Positions 26,559 through 35,553 of a stretch of DNA of 64,000 nt are shown here, one piece after another (within the stretch, counting starts at the first letter, position 1; each line of letters starts with the position of its first letter). The position numbers were made by a program, and so were the translations under genes. The stretch is from Methylopumilus sp947499625 (lineage in GTDB: Bacteria; Pseudomonadota; Gammaproteobacteria; Burkholderiales; Methylophilaceae): assembly GCA_965234475.1 (NCBI GenBank), contig OZ248397.1, positions 558,001 to 622,000 of the forward strand. The letters run 5' to 3'. The notes below the pieces were generated by a model. The model made no database searches. It had not been told where the DNA came from and saw only the letters and a program-made list of their open reading frames with translations.

Positions 26559-27482
26559 ATGAAAACAAAACATTTTTTAAGATTTAATGATCTCAAACGA
26601 GATGAGTTTGAATATATTTTCGCGAGAGCAAGTTGGATCAAGAAACAATTTAAAGAGTACAAACAGTACTGGCCTCTTGTCGATAGAACTTTGGTAATGA
26701 TTTTTGAAAAAGCGAGCACTCGAACAAGATTATCTTTTGAAGCGGGCATTCAACAGTTGGGTGGCTCAGCGATTTATTTAAATACGAGAGACTCTCAATT
26801 AGGGAGGGGTGAGCCTGTAGAAGATGCAGGACAGGTTATTTCACGTATGTGCGATCTAGTAATGATTCGTACATTCGAGCAAGACATTATTGATCGTTTT
26901 GCACAAAACTCAAGAGTGCCTGTAATTAATGGACTAACGAACGAATATCATCCATGTCAGATTCTTGCAGATATTTTTACCTATATCGAACATAAGGGTT
27001 CTATTCAAGGTAAAACAGTTGCTTGGATTGGTGACTCAAATAATGTGTGTAATACCTGGCTTCAGGCGGCTGAAGTTTTAGATTTCAATGTGCATGTTTC
27101 AACACCGAAAGGCTATGAAGTTGAGGTCGAACGAGCAGGTTTATATGGCGACAAACATTTTGAAGAATTTGAAGATCCCATGGATGCTGCAAAAGATGCT
27201 GACATTGTGACAACTGATGTATGGACTAGTATGGGCTTTGAATCTGAGAACGAAGAGCGTTTAAAGGACTTTGCAGACTGGCAAGTAGATCAGGAAATGA
27301 TGTCAGTAGCATCCTCAAATGCTTTATTCATGCATTGTCTGCCAGCCCATCGAGGTGAGGAAGTCACTGCAGAAGTGATTGACGGCCCTCAAAGCGCTGT
27401 GTGGGATGAGGCGGAGAATCGTTTGCATGTTCAAAAGGCATTGATGGAATACCTGTTATTAGGAAAAATGAAAAATGAGTGA
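26559..27482 (+). CDS. argF: Ornithine carbamoyltransferase
   Basis: Cytoplasmic enzyme forming citrulline from ornithine and carbamoyl phosphate. The protein has 307 residues with carbamoyl-phosphate-binding STRTR at 53-57, HPCQ at 131-134, and the ornithine-binding FMHCLPAHRGEEV near the C-terminus. It is full length and shows nothing unusual. The stop overlaps the argG ATG by 8 bases, so the two are co-translated. Confidence 0.96.
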   Translation: MKTKHFLRFNDLKRDEFEYIFARASWIKKQFKEYKQYWPLVDRTLVMIFEKASTRTRLSFEAGIQQLGGSAIYLNTRDSQLGRGEPVEDAGQVISRMCDLVMIRTFEQDIIDRFAQNSRVPVINGLTNEYHPCQILADIFTYIEHKGSIQGKTVAWIGDSNNVCNTWLQAAEVLDFNVHVSTPKGYEVEVERAGLYGDKHFEEFEDPMDAAKDADIVTTDVWTSMGFESENEERLKDFADWQVDQEMMSVASSNALFMHCLPAHRGEEVTAEVIDGPQSAVWDEAENRLHVQKALMEYLLLGKMKNE

Positions 27483-28689
27483 TATTAAAAAAGTTGTTTT
27501 AGCTTATTCCGGTGGATTAGATACGTCCGTTATTTTGAATTGGTTACAAGAAACCTACCAATGCGAAGTGGTTACTTTTACAGCTGACTTAGGGCAGGGT
27601 GATGAGCTAGAGCCTGCAAGAGAAAAAGCTAAAGCTGCAGGTGTCAAAGAAATCTTTATTGAAGATTTAAAAGAAGAATTTGTCCGAGACTTTGTATTTC
27701 CCATGTTTAGAGCAAATACGATTTATGAAGGCGAATATTTACTTGGTACTTCAATCGCGAGACCGCTTATTGCTAAACGCTTAATTGAGCTAGCTAAAAA
27801 AACAAATGCAGACGCTATCTCTCATGGTGCTACTGGTAAAGGTAATGATCAAGTTCGTTTCGAATTAGGAGCTTATGCGCTTAATCCTGACATCAAAATT
27901 ATTGCACCATGGCGTGAGTGGGATTTACTTAGTCGAGAAAAGTTACTTCAGTACGCTGAGAAAAATAATATTCCAGTTGAGATGAAACATAAAAATGGTG
28001 GCAGCCCATACAGTATGGATGCCAACTTATTACATATCTCTTATGAAGGTCGTCACTTGGAAAATCCTGGCACCGAACCTGAGGAAGATATGTGGCGGTG
28101 GACTATAAGCCCTGAAAAAGCACCTAATGAATCTGAAACTATTGAGATTAAATTTAACAAAGGTGATCCAGTCAGTCTTAATGGCAAAACTATGAAGGCG
28201 CATGAATTATTAGTAGCTCTTAATCAATTAGGCGGTAAGCATGGTATTGGTAGATTAGATCTTGTAGAGAACAGATATGTAGGTATGAAATCTCGAGGTT
28301 GTTATGAAACACCCGGAGGCACTATTTTACTAAAAGCGCATCGAGCAATTGAATCTATTACACTAGATCGTGAAGTGGCTCATCTTAAAGACGACTTGAT
28401 GCCAAGGTATGCTTCTTTAATTTATAACGGCTACTGGTGGAGTCCTGAGAGACATGCATTGCAAACACTTATTGATCATTCGCAAAATAATGTGAATGGT
28501 TGGGTTAAATTGAAGCTTTATAAAGGTAATGTCAATGTGATTGGCAGAGATAGTGCTACAGACTCTCTTTTTGATACCTCCATAGCAACCTTTGAAGATG
28601 ATCAAGGTGCATATGATCAAAAAGACGCAGCAGGTTTTATTAAACTCAATGCTTTAAGAATGAGAATCGCAGCAAAAATTAAAAAATAA
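27475..28689 (+). CDS. argG: Argininosuccinate synthase
   Basis: ATP-dependent enzyme condensing citrulline and aspartate to argininosuccinate. It has 404 residues with the N-type PP-loop AYSGGLDTSV at 9-18 and the conserved GATGKGNDQVRFE. It is the third gene of the arginine cluster; argH, needed to finish the pathway, is not in the window. A stop-to-start gap of 11 bases leads to ppnP. Confidence 0.97.
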   Translation: MSDIKKVVLAYSGGLDTSVILNWLQETYQCEVVTFTADLGQGDELEPAREKAKAAGVKEIFIEDLKEEFVRDFVFPMFRANTIYEGEYLLGTSIARPLIAKRLIELAKKTNADAISHGATGKGNDQVRFELGAYALNPDIKIIAPWREWDLLSREKLLQYAEKNNIPVEMKHKNGGSPYSMDANLLHISYEGRHLENPGTEPEEDMWRWTISPEKAPNESETIEIKFNKGDPVSLNGKTMKAHELLVALNQLGGKHGIGRLDLVENRYVGMKSRGCYETPGGTILLKAHRAIESITLDREVAHLKDDLMPRYASLIYNGYWWSPERHALQTLIDHSQNNVNGWVKLKLYKGNVNVIGRDSATDSLFDTSIATFEDDQGAYDQKDAAGFIKLNALRMRIAAKIKK

Positions 28690-28700
28690 GGTGAATTTAA

Positions 28701-29012
28701 ATGGCTCAATTTGATAATGTAAGCGTAAAGAAAAAAGCAAATATTTATTTTGATGGTAAATGTGTAAGTCATACGATTCTTCTTCCAAATGGAACAAGAA
28801 GTACGGTTGGCGTAATTTTTCCAAGTGTATTAACTTTTAATACACAGGCTGCTGAAGTTATGGAAATACTTGCAGGACATTGTCGCGTAAAATTACTTGG
28901 CACTTCTGACTGGATCGAATATAAGGAAGACCAAAAATTTTCTGTACCCGCAAATTCATCATTTGAAATCGAAACAACAGACACGCTCCACTATGTTTGT
29001 CATTTCGAATAA
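28701..29012 (+). CDS. ppnP: Pyrimidine/purine nucleoside phosphorylase PpnP
   Basis: Small cupin-fold protein of 103 residues (DUF1255/YaiE family). E. coli PpnP phosphorolyses several purine and pyrimidine nucleosides to free base and ribose 1-phosphate. Family patterns visible are NGTRSTVGVIFPS, VMEILAGHCRV and the ending DTLHYVCHF. It lies 11 bases after argG with an AGGTGAA ribosome-binding site, so it probably shares that transcript, although there is no metabolic link to arginine. Confidence 0.9.
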   Translation: MAQFDNVSVKKKANIYFDGKCVSHTILLPNGTRSTVGVIFPSVLTFNTQAAEVMEILAGHCRVKLLGTSDWIEYKEDQKFSVPANSSFEIETTDTLHYVCHFE

Positions 29013-29040
29013 ATAAATTTATTAAGTAAGGAGATTTCGT

Positions 29041-29535
29041 ATGCCATCTTTTGATATTTCATCTGAAGTAAATATGGCCAATTTAACTAATTCCATTGAT
29101 GTAGTGTCCCGAACGATTATTAATAGATATGACTTTAAGGGCACAACTGCGAAAGTCGAATTTTCAGAAAAAGAATTAACAATTACACTCTATGGAGATT
29201 CCGATTTTCAGTTAGGTCAAATTAAAGATATTTTGCTCCCTGCTATGGAAAAGAAGGAGGCAGACAGCTCTAAAAGGTTAGATCCTCAAGATATTCAAAC
29301 CGTATCTGGAAATAAAGTGAAACAGTTATTGAAATTAAAATCAGGTATTGATATTGAGCTTGCAAAAAAAATTGTTAAATTACTTAAAGATAGTGGCCTG
29401 AAAGTTCAGTCAGCTATTCAAGGTGAAAGCGTTCGTGTTTCTGGCGCCAAAAGAGATATCTTACAAGATGCTATTGCATTTATTAAAAAAAGCATTACAG
29501 ACTTTCCTCTTCAATTTGGAAACTTTAGAGATTAA
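29041..29535 (+). CDS. yajQ: YajQ-family nucleotide-binding protein
   Basis: Protein of 164 residues in the YajQ/DUF520 family, two ferredoxin-like domains. A Xanthomonas relative binds cyclic di-GMP and acts with a transcription factor; whether that holds here is not known. Family patterns include MPSFDISSEV at the start, INRYDFKGT, and the ending DFPLQFGNFRD. A strong AAGGAGAT ribosome-binding site precedes the ATG. It is followed after 8 bases by leuC. Confidence 0.93.
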   Translation: MPSFDISSEVNMANLTNSIDVVSRTIINRYDFKGTTAKVEFSEKELTITLYGDSDFQLGQIKDILLPAMEKKEADSSKRLDPQDIQTVSGNKVKQLLKLKSGIDIELAKKIVKLLKDSGLKVQSAIQGESVRVSGAKRDILQDAIAFIKKSITDFPLQFGNFRD

Positions 29536-29543
29536 TTAGACGT

Positions 29544-30947
29544 ATGCAAGCCAAAACACTTTACGAAAAATTATTTGAGAGCCATATTGTTAGAGAAGAT
29601 GCTGGCACTTACCTCATTTATATTGATCGGCATCTTGTTCATGAGGTGACAAGTCCGCAAGCTTTTGAAGGTTTAAGAATTAATCATAGGCCTGTGTGGA
29701 GGAATAAGTCAGTTCTAGCAGTTCCTGACCATAATGTTCCAACAACAGATCGCTCTCTTGGTATTTCTGATCCTATTTCTAAGATTCAGGTCGAAACGCT
29801 TGATGAAAATTGTAACCATTTCGGATTAACACAATTCCCCATGAATGATAATCGTCAAGGCATTGTTCACGTCATTGGGCCTGAGCAAGGAAGTACATTG
29901 CCTGGCATGACAATAGTTTGTGGCGACTCTCATACAAGCACACACGGAGCATTTGGCGCACTTGCTATGGGTATTGGCACTTCTGAAGTTGAGCATGTTT
30001 TAGCTACTCAATGCTTAATTTTAAAAAAATTTAAAACAATGGAAGTGCGTGTAGACGGAAAATTAAATAAAGGAATTACTGCAAAAGATATTGCTTTAGC
30101 TTTAATTGGAAAAATTGGAACAGCAGGTGGCACCGGATATGCGATTGAGTTTGCTGGTGAATCTATAAGCGACCTTTCTATGGAAGGCAGAATGACACTT
30201 TGCAATATGGCGATTGAAGCAGGGGCCAGAGCGGGTATGGTCGCAGTTGATGAAGTCACGATATCCTATGTTGACAATAGACCCTTCTCGCCTAAAGGCG
30301 AAGCTTTTGAAAAAGCAAAAAGCTATTGGAAAACATTACATAGTGATAAAGATGCAAAATTCGACAAAACAATCACGCTTAGCGGAAATGAAATTCTCCC
30401 TCAAGTGACTTGGGGGACTTCCCCTGAAATGGTTGTAAGCATAGAAGGTATGACGCCTGATCCAAAAAAAGAGAACGATCCATCGAAAAGAAAAAGTATT
30501 GAGGATGCTTTAGTTTATATGGGCCTTGAGCCGAATCTCCCCATAAGCCAAATTAGTATTGATAAAATTTTTATTGGATCTTGTACTAATTCGCGCATCG
30601 AAGATTTGCGAGAAGCAGCAAATGTCCTGAAAGGAAAAAAAATTGCGAAAAATATTAAATTAGCACTTGTAGTTCCTGGATCAGGCCTTGTAAAACTTCA
30701 AGCAGAAAAAGAAGGCCTAGATAAAATTTTCGTAGAAGCAGGTTTTGAATGGAGAGAGCCTGGTTGTTCAATGTGTTTAGCAATGAATGCTGACCGACTA
30801 AATCCAGGTGAGCGATGTGCATCAACTTCTAATAGAAATTTTGAAGGTCGACAAGGTCAAGGCGGCAGAACGCATCTTGTAAGTCCTTCAATGGCAGCCG
30901 CTGCAAGCATTTATGGTCACTTTGTAGATATAAGATCTTTAAATTAA
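29544..30947 (+). CDS. leuC: 3-isopropylmalate dehydratase large subunit
   Basis: Aconitase-family enzyme of leucine synthesis; with LeuD it isomerises 2-isopropylmalate to 3-isopropylmalate. It has 467 residues. The [4Fe-4S] ligands are visible as C347 in GSCTNSR and C408/C411 in GCSMCLAMN. The substrate-binding segment GDSHTSTHGAFGAL is present. It forms a tight unit leuC-leuD-leuB, with 3 bases to leuD. Confidence 0.97.
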   Translation: MQAKTLYEKLFESHIVREDAGTYLIYIDRHLVHEVTSPQAFEGLRINHRPVWRNKSVLAVPDHNVPTTDRSLGISDPISKIQVETLDENCNHFGLTQFPMNDNRQGIVHVIGPEQGSTLPGMTIVCGDSHTSTHGAFGALAMGIGTSEVEHVLATQCLILKKFKTMEVRVDGKLNKGITAKDIALALIGKIGTAGGTGYAIEFAGESISDLSMEGRMTLCNMAIEAGARAGMVAVDEVTISYVDNRPFSPKGEAFEKAKSYWKTLHSDKDAKFDKTITLSGNEILPQVTWGTSPEMVVSIEGMTPDPKKENDPSKRKSIEDALVYMGLEPNLPISQISIDKIFIGSCTNSRIEDLREAANVLKGKKIAKNIKLALVVPGSGLVKLQAEKEGLDKIFVEAGFEWREPGCSMCLAMNADRLNPGERCASTSNRNFEGRQGQGGRTHLVSPSMAAAASIYGHFVDIRSLN

Positions 30948-30950
30948 CTT

Positions 30951-31586
30951 ATGAAACCATTTATTATTCATACAGGCATTTTGGCGCCACTTGATCGTGC
31001 GAATGTTGATACAGATGCAATTATTCCAAAACAATTTTTGAAATCGATCAAAAAGACAGGTTTTGGACCCCATCTCTTTGATGAATGGCGATATATCGAT
31101 CACGGTGAGCCGGGCATGGATTTAACTCAAAGGAAAAAAAATCCTGATTTTGTTCTCAATCAAGCCCAATACGAAAAGGCAACTATCTTAATTACGCGTG
31201 AGAATTTTGGTTGTGGCTCAAGTCGAGAACATGCGGCATGGGCGATTGAAGATTTCGGCTTTAGAGTAATTTTGGCGCCAAGCTTTGCTGACATTTTCTT
31301 TAGCAATTGTTTTAAAAATGGTTTGCTACCTATTGTTTTTCCTAGTGAGACAATCGGCCATTTATTTAAATCTATTTATGCCAATAAGGGTTATGCGCTA
31401 ACGATTGATTTAGAAAATCAATTTGTTGTTCTTCCTTCGAATGAAAAAATAAGTTTTCAGGTAGATGCATTTAGGAAGCATTGCTTGATGAATGGGCTAG
31501 ATGATATTGGATTAACAATGCAGCATAGCGAAAGTATTAAAGCGTTTGAAAAGTCTTATTACCAAAAAAATTCATGGCTACTTTAA
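30951..31586 (+). CDS. leuD: 3-isopropylmalate dehydratase small subunit
   Basis: Swivelling-domain subunit partnering LeuC. It has 211 residues with the family patterns ANVDTDAIIPKQFL near residue 18 and RENFGCGSSREHAAWAI near residue 84, the substrate-contacting loop. It lies between leuC and leuB with gaps of 3 and 23 bases, in the usual order of the leucine operon. Nothing is unusual. Confidence 0.97.
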   Translation: MKPFIIHTGILAPLDRANVDTDAIIPKQFLKSIKKTGFGPHLFDEWRYIDHGEPGMDLTQRKKNPDFVLNQAQYEKATILITRENFGCGSSREHAAWAIEDFGFRVILAPSFADIFFSNCFKNGLLPIVFPSETIGHLFKSIYANKGYALTIDLENQFVVLPSNEKISFQVDAFRKHCLMNGLDDIGLTMQHSESIKAFEKSYYQKNSWLL

Positions 31587-31609
31587 ATTAGAAAGACTTT
31601 TTAAATAAA

Positions 31610-32668
31610 ATGAAAATTGCAATATTACCTGGCGACGGCATCGGACCTGAGATTACCAAACAAGCGGTTGATGTTTTAAAAGCGCTTAATGTAGCTACGG
31701 AATTAGTCGAGGCTCCCATTGGCGGTGCTGGTTACGAAAAATTTGGTGACCCACTTCCTGATTCAACTCTTGATCTTGCCATTAAATCTGATGCAATTCT
31801 TCTCGGGGCTGTAGGAGACTGGAAATTTGACGCACTCCCAAGAGATAAAAGACCTGAGCAAGGATTACTTCGCATTCGAAAAGGACTTAATTTATTTGCT
31901 AATTTAAGACCTGCTATTTTATATCCTGAACTTGTTGGAGCCTCTTCACTTAAATCTGAAATCGTATCTAACCTTGATATTATGATTGTGAGAGAACTTA
32001 CAGGTGATATTTATTTTGGTCAGCCGCGTGGCATTCATACGAATGAAAATGGAGAGCGAGAGGGTATTAATACAATGCGATATTCAGAATCTGAAATCAA
32101 ACGTATTGCCCACGTCGCGTTCCATATTGCAATGAAGCGATCAAAAAAATTATGCTCTATAGATAAAGCCAATGTTTTGGAAACGACAGAGTTGTGGCGT
32201 CAAATTATGATCGACCTTTCAAAAGAATATCCCGAGGTTGAATTGACACATATGTATGTTGATAATGCTGCGATGCAACTTATTAAAAATCCAAAACAAT
32301 TTGATGTGCTAGTGACGGGAAATATTTTCGGGGACATTTTGTCTGATGAAGCCTCTATGTTAACAGGCTCAATCGGTATGCTCCCATCCGCATCCCTTGA
32401 TAGTAATAATAAGGGTATGTATGAGCCTAGCCATGGTTCAGCTCCTGATATTGCGGGGAAAAATATTGCGAATCCGCTTGCTACAATTTTATCTTTAGCC
32501 ATGATGTTTCGATATACATTCAATGATGAAAAAAATGCGAAAAAAATTGAGGCGGCTGTTAAAAAAGCATTAAGCCGCGGCTTCCGAACAGCAGATATTT
32601 ATTCTGCCGGTGATAAAAAAGTGAGCTGTAGTGAAATGGGTGAAGCAGTGATTGCGTCACTTAACTAA
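31610..32668 (+). CDS. leuB: 3-isopropylmalate dehydrogenase
   Basis: NAD-dependent oxidative decarboxylase giving the leucine precursor 2-oxoisocaproate. It has 352 residues. Seen: the N-terminal ILPGDGIGPEI, the substrate-binding arginines in IRKGLNLFANLRPA, and the metal-binding aspartates in GNIFGDILSDEASMLTGS; GSAPDIAGKNIANP belongs to the cofactor site. It is the last leucine gene in the cluster; leuA is not in the window. Confidence 0.97.
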   Translation: MKIAILPGDGIGPEITKQAVDVLKALNVATELVEAPIGGAGYEKFGDPLPDSTLDLAIKSDAILLGAVGDWKFDALPRDKRPEQGLLRIRKGLNLFANLRPAILYPELVGASSLKSEIVSNLDIMIVRELTGDIYFGQPRGIHTNENGEREGINTMRYSESEIKRIAHVAFHIAMKRSKKLCSIDKANVLETTELWRQIMIDLSKEYPEVELTHMYVDNAAMQLIKNPKQFDVLVTGNIFGDILSDEASMLTGSIGMLPSASLDSNNKGMYEPSHGSAPDIAGKNIANPLATILSLAMMFRYTFNDEKNAKKIEAAVKKALSRGFRTADIYSAGDKKVSCSEMGEAVIASLN

Positions 32669-32687
32669 TTAAAGAACGGGACATTTA

Positions 32688-33803
32688 ATGATTCGAGTCG
32701 GTTTTATTGGTTGGAGGGGAATGGTAGGTTCAGTCCTCATGCAGAGAATGCAAGAAGAGCATGATTTTAAAGAATTTGATTCAACCTTTTTTTCTACTTC
32801 TCAAACAGGAAACGCAGCCCCATCTTTCTCAGGAAGTCATAGCACATTAAAAGATGCGCATGATATTAAAGAGCTTGCAGCAATGGATATCCTCCTCTCA
32901 TGTCAGGGAGGTCACTATACATCTGATATATATCCCAAATTAAGAGATTCAGGATGGCAGGGACATTGGATTGATGCTGCTTCTTCATTAAGAATGGAAA
33001 AAGATGCAGTAATTATTTTAGATCCCCTTAATAGTGATCTCATTCAAGCAGCATATAAAAAGGGTAATAAAAATTGGATTGGGGGAAACTGTACTGTATC
33101 TCTTATGCTTTTGGCACTTGATGGCTTGTTCAAGAAAGATCTTATTGAGTGGATTTCATCAATGACCTATCAGGCAGCAAGTGGAGCCGGGGCTCAGAAT
33201 ATGAGAGAGCTTATTTCTCAGATGGGCAATATTTACAATCATGCAAAAAATTTAATCGAGGATCCTAAGACATCTATTTTAGATATCGATCGAAATGTTT
33301 CGTCTTCACTTAAATCTCAAGATTTTCCAATTGATAACTTTGGCGTACCTTTAGCGGGAAGTTTAATTCCTTGGATTGATAAAGATTTGAATAATGGTCA
33401 AAGTAAAGAAGAGTGGAAAAGTTCCGCTGAAACTAACAAGATTCTTGGAAGAGAAAATAACCCTATCACCATTGAAGGATTATGTGTACGTATTGGAGCT
33501 ATGAGATGCCATAGCCAAGCCTTAACGATTAAATTAAAAAAGAATATTTCTTTAGAGGAAATTAATCAAACTATAAGTAGCGCTAATCCATGGGTTAAAT
33601 TAATTCCAAATGAGAGAGAGATTTCAATGAAAGAGTTAAGTCCTGCGGCAGTTTCAGGCAAGCTTTCTATTCCTATAGGCAGAATTCGAAAGCTCAATAT
33701 GGGGCCTGAATTCATTTCAGCTTTCACAGTGGGTGATCAATTGCTATGGGGAGCTGCAGAGCCACTTAGGCGTATTTTAAGAATACTTATCAAATCTATT
33801 TAA
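32688..33803 (+). CDS. asd: Aspartate-semialdehyde dehydrogenase
   Basis: NADPH enzyme converting aspartyl phosphate to aspartate semialdehyde, the branch point to lysine/diaminopimelate, threonine and methionine. It has 371 residues with the Rossmann start GFIGWRGMVGSVL and the catalytic cysteine C135 in GGNCTVSLML. It is the gammaproteobacterial-type Asd. An RBS-like GGGAC precedes the ATG. It heads the conserved asd-fimV-truA synteny block. Confidence 0.96.
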   Translation: MIRVGFIGWRGMVGSVLMQRMQEEHDFKEFDSTFFSTSQTGNAAPSFSGSHSTLKDAHDIKELAAMDILLSCQGGHYTSDIYPKLRDSGWQGHWIDAASSLRMEKDAVIILDPLNSDLIQAAYKKGNKNWIGGNCTVSLMLLALDGLFKKDLIEWISSMTYQAASGAGAQNMRELISQMGNIYNHAKNLIEDPKTSILDIDRNVSSSLKSQDFPIDNFGVPLAGSLIPWIDKDLNNGQSKEEWKSSAETNKILGRENNPITIEGLCVRIGAMRCHSQALTIKLKKNISLEEINQTISSANPWVKLIPNEREISMKELSPAAVSGKLSIPIGRIRKLNMGPEFISAFTVGDQLLWGAAEPLRRILRILIKSI

Positions 33804-33812
33804 AAGAAATTT

Positions 33813-35531
33813 ATGAGCCAAAAAATTAAAAAATTATTTTTATTGTATGTACTTTTATTTCCAGTAATTGGTAATGCACTGCAGTTAGGTAAAATTGTTG
33901 TGACATCATCCCAAGGGCAGCCTCTTAATGCTGAAATTGAAATGATGCTAACGCCAGGTGAAGATTTATCAAAACTTCAAACATCGTTGGCTTCGAAAGA
34001 GAATTACGAATCGCAAGGCATTGAACGTCTTGCTATTCATAATAATATTTCAGTTGAGCTGCAGAAAAATGAAAAAGGACTGACCGTCCTAAAGCTAAAA
34101 AGTATTCAGCCTGTCCCGGATCCATTTTTAGATTTGCTCATTCAAGTCGACTCAGCCAAAGGAAGAAATTACCGTGAATATACGGTGCTTCTTGACCCAC
34201 CAGAAACCCCCATTATTCAGCAAGAGAAAATTGTAGCTGTCGATAAAAAAGCCTCACTTCCAATGAATGACATCAAGGAAGTAAAGGAAAGTCTTGAAAA
34301 AAATAAGGTTACTAGTGAAAAAGAAGATAAAAATAGCCTTAAATCGCTCGAGAAAGATAAGCCAGTTAATATAGCTTCGAAATCGATTACAGTTAAACCT
34401 TCAGATACTATATATAAAATTGCTAGGGAAAATAAAATTCCTAGCATTACTACTGAACAAATGGTTATTGGTATTTTTAATCTTAATGAGCTCGCTTTTA
34501 CAAATAAAAATATTAATAGTTTAGAAGTTGGACAGAAGATTCTTTTGCCGACAAAAGATGATTTTATGAATTTAACCCATTCAAAAGCGATGGCTGAAAT
34601 TAAAATCCAAACTATGCAGTGGAATAAATACAGTACAAAAACTGCAGATGCTGTTGCAAATAGTCCTAAAGTTAGCGCCCCCAAGGTTGATGAGTCTTTA
34701 ACTCCTGCAACAGTAATTCAGGATCCCTCTGCTACACCAGCGCCTCGTATTAAATTGACGGGGGATACTTTAACTAATAATAAAAATAGTAAAGAGGTTC
34801 TTCAAAAAGAAATTAACCTAATTAATGATGATAAGACAGCATTAGAAAAAAACATTAAGGATGCTGAGCAAAAAATTACTCTTTTAGAAAAAGAACTTGC
34901 TGATGCTAAAAAAATATTAACTCTATCAAATCAAGCTTTATTTGAGCTCCAAGAAAAATCAAAGCAAGTCAATCAAAATAAAGATTTAACAAATAAAACC
35001 CCTGTAGTTGAATCTAAACCTGATCTTAATTCGCTGATCAATCAAGTGAATGAAGCAGATGTTAATAAAAATGATAGTACATCTCCTGCAGACACATCTT
35101 TTAAATCTTCTATTTCTGATAACCCTAGTGAAGAAAAAGCAAAAGAGCAGTTAGCTTCGGACAAGGAAACTTCAAGTGTCACATCTTCTAGCGGACTATT
35201 TATTTTCCTAGGTGTTCTTTTTGCTATTTTAATTATGCTTTTTGTCATCAAAACTAAAAGACAGCAAGAGCAAAAAGAACTTATTGACTCAATGGATACT
35301 AAAAAAGAAAAGCCTTCTGCAGTGGTAGCTAGTTCTGAAGCAATACCATTCAAAGAAGCAATACCGGTCAAAGATGCAATACCGGTCAAAGAAGCAATAC
35401 CGGTCAAAGAAGCAATACCGGTCAAAGAAGCAATACCGATCAAAAAAAATAGCACTATAGAAGATATTGATTTGTCAGATATTGAAATTAATTTATCGGA
35501 AAAAGGTCAGAAGCCAACTCATTTTGATTAG
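33813..35531 (+). CDS. fimV: FimV/HubP-like polar hub protein
   Basis: Membrane protein of 572 residues. It has a signal peptide (about 1-22, ending GNA before LQLGKI), the FimV N-terminal domain (GKIVVTSSQGQPLNAEIEM), and a LysM-like peptidoglycan-binding module at about 191-250. A coiled coil follows around residues 330-390, then one transmembrane helix at about 462-482 and a cytoplasmic tail. In Pseudomonas and Vibrio, FimV/HubP organises the cell pole and type IV pili. This copy is short against the usual 900 or so residues, because the cytoplasmic TPR-rich part is missing. The tail carries a six-copy hexapeptide repeat. It is located in the expected place after asd. Confidence 0.85.
   Translation: MSQKIKKLFLLYVLLFPVIGNALQLGKIVVTSSQGQPLNAEIEMMLTPGEDLSKLQTSLASKENYESQGIERLAIHNNISVELQKNEKGLTVLKLKSIQPVPDPFLDLLIQVDSAKGRNYREYTVLLDPPETPIIQQEKIVAVDKKASLPMNDIKEVKESLEKNKVTSEKEDKNSLKSLEKDKPVNIASKSITVKPSDTIYKIARENKIPSITTEQMVIGIFNLNELAFTNKNINSLEVGQKILLPTKDDFMNLTHSKAMAEIKIQTMQWNKYSTKTADAVANSPKVSAPKVDESLTPATVIQDPSATPAPRIKLTGDTLTNNKNSKEVLQKEINLINDDKTALEKNIKDAEQKITLLEKELADAKKILTLSNQALFELQEKSKQVNQNKDLTNKTPVVESKPDLNSLINQVNEADVNKNDSTSPADTSFKSSISDNPSEEKAKEQLASDKETSSVTSSSGLFIFLGVLFAILIMLFVIKTKRQQEQKELIDSMDTKKEKPSAVVASSEAIPFKEAIPVKDAIPVKEAIPVKEAIPVKEAIPIKKNSTIEDIDLSDIEINLSEKGQKPTHFD
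35337..35444 (+). repeat. Six-copy 18-bp tandem repeat inside fimV
   Basis: The unit GAAGCAATACCGGTCAAA occurs six times head to tail. Copies 2, 4 and 5 are identical; copies 1, 3 and 6 differ by one or two bases. It encodes EAIPVK with the variants EAIPFK, DAIPVK and EAIPIK, residues about 509-544 of the FimV-like protein. Near identity at the base level suggests recent expansion by slippage or recombination, and copy number is likely to vary between strains. Confidence 0.97.
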
Positions 35532-35553
35532 GCTATTGAACGATTAAAGTATC

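Noticed and set aside
35337..35444. Short tandem repeats as a CRISPR-like array
   Set aside because: Units are directly adjacent without spacers, in frame and coding; no cas genes are nearby.
35042..35455. Minus-strand open frame with repeated hydrophobic hexapeptides opposite fimV
   Set aside because: It is the antisense reading of the 18-bp repeat and low-complexity fimV sequence; the plus-strand frame has a signal peptide, known domains and synteny.
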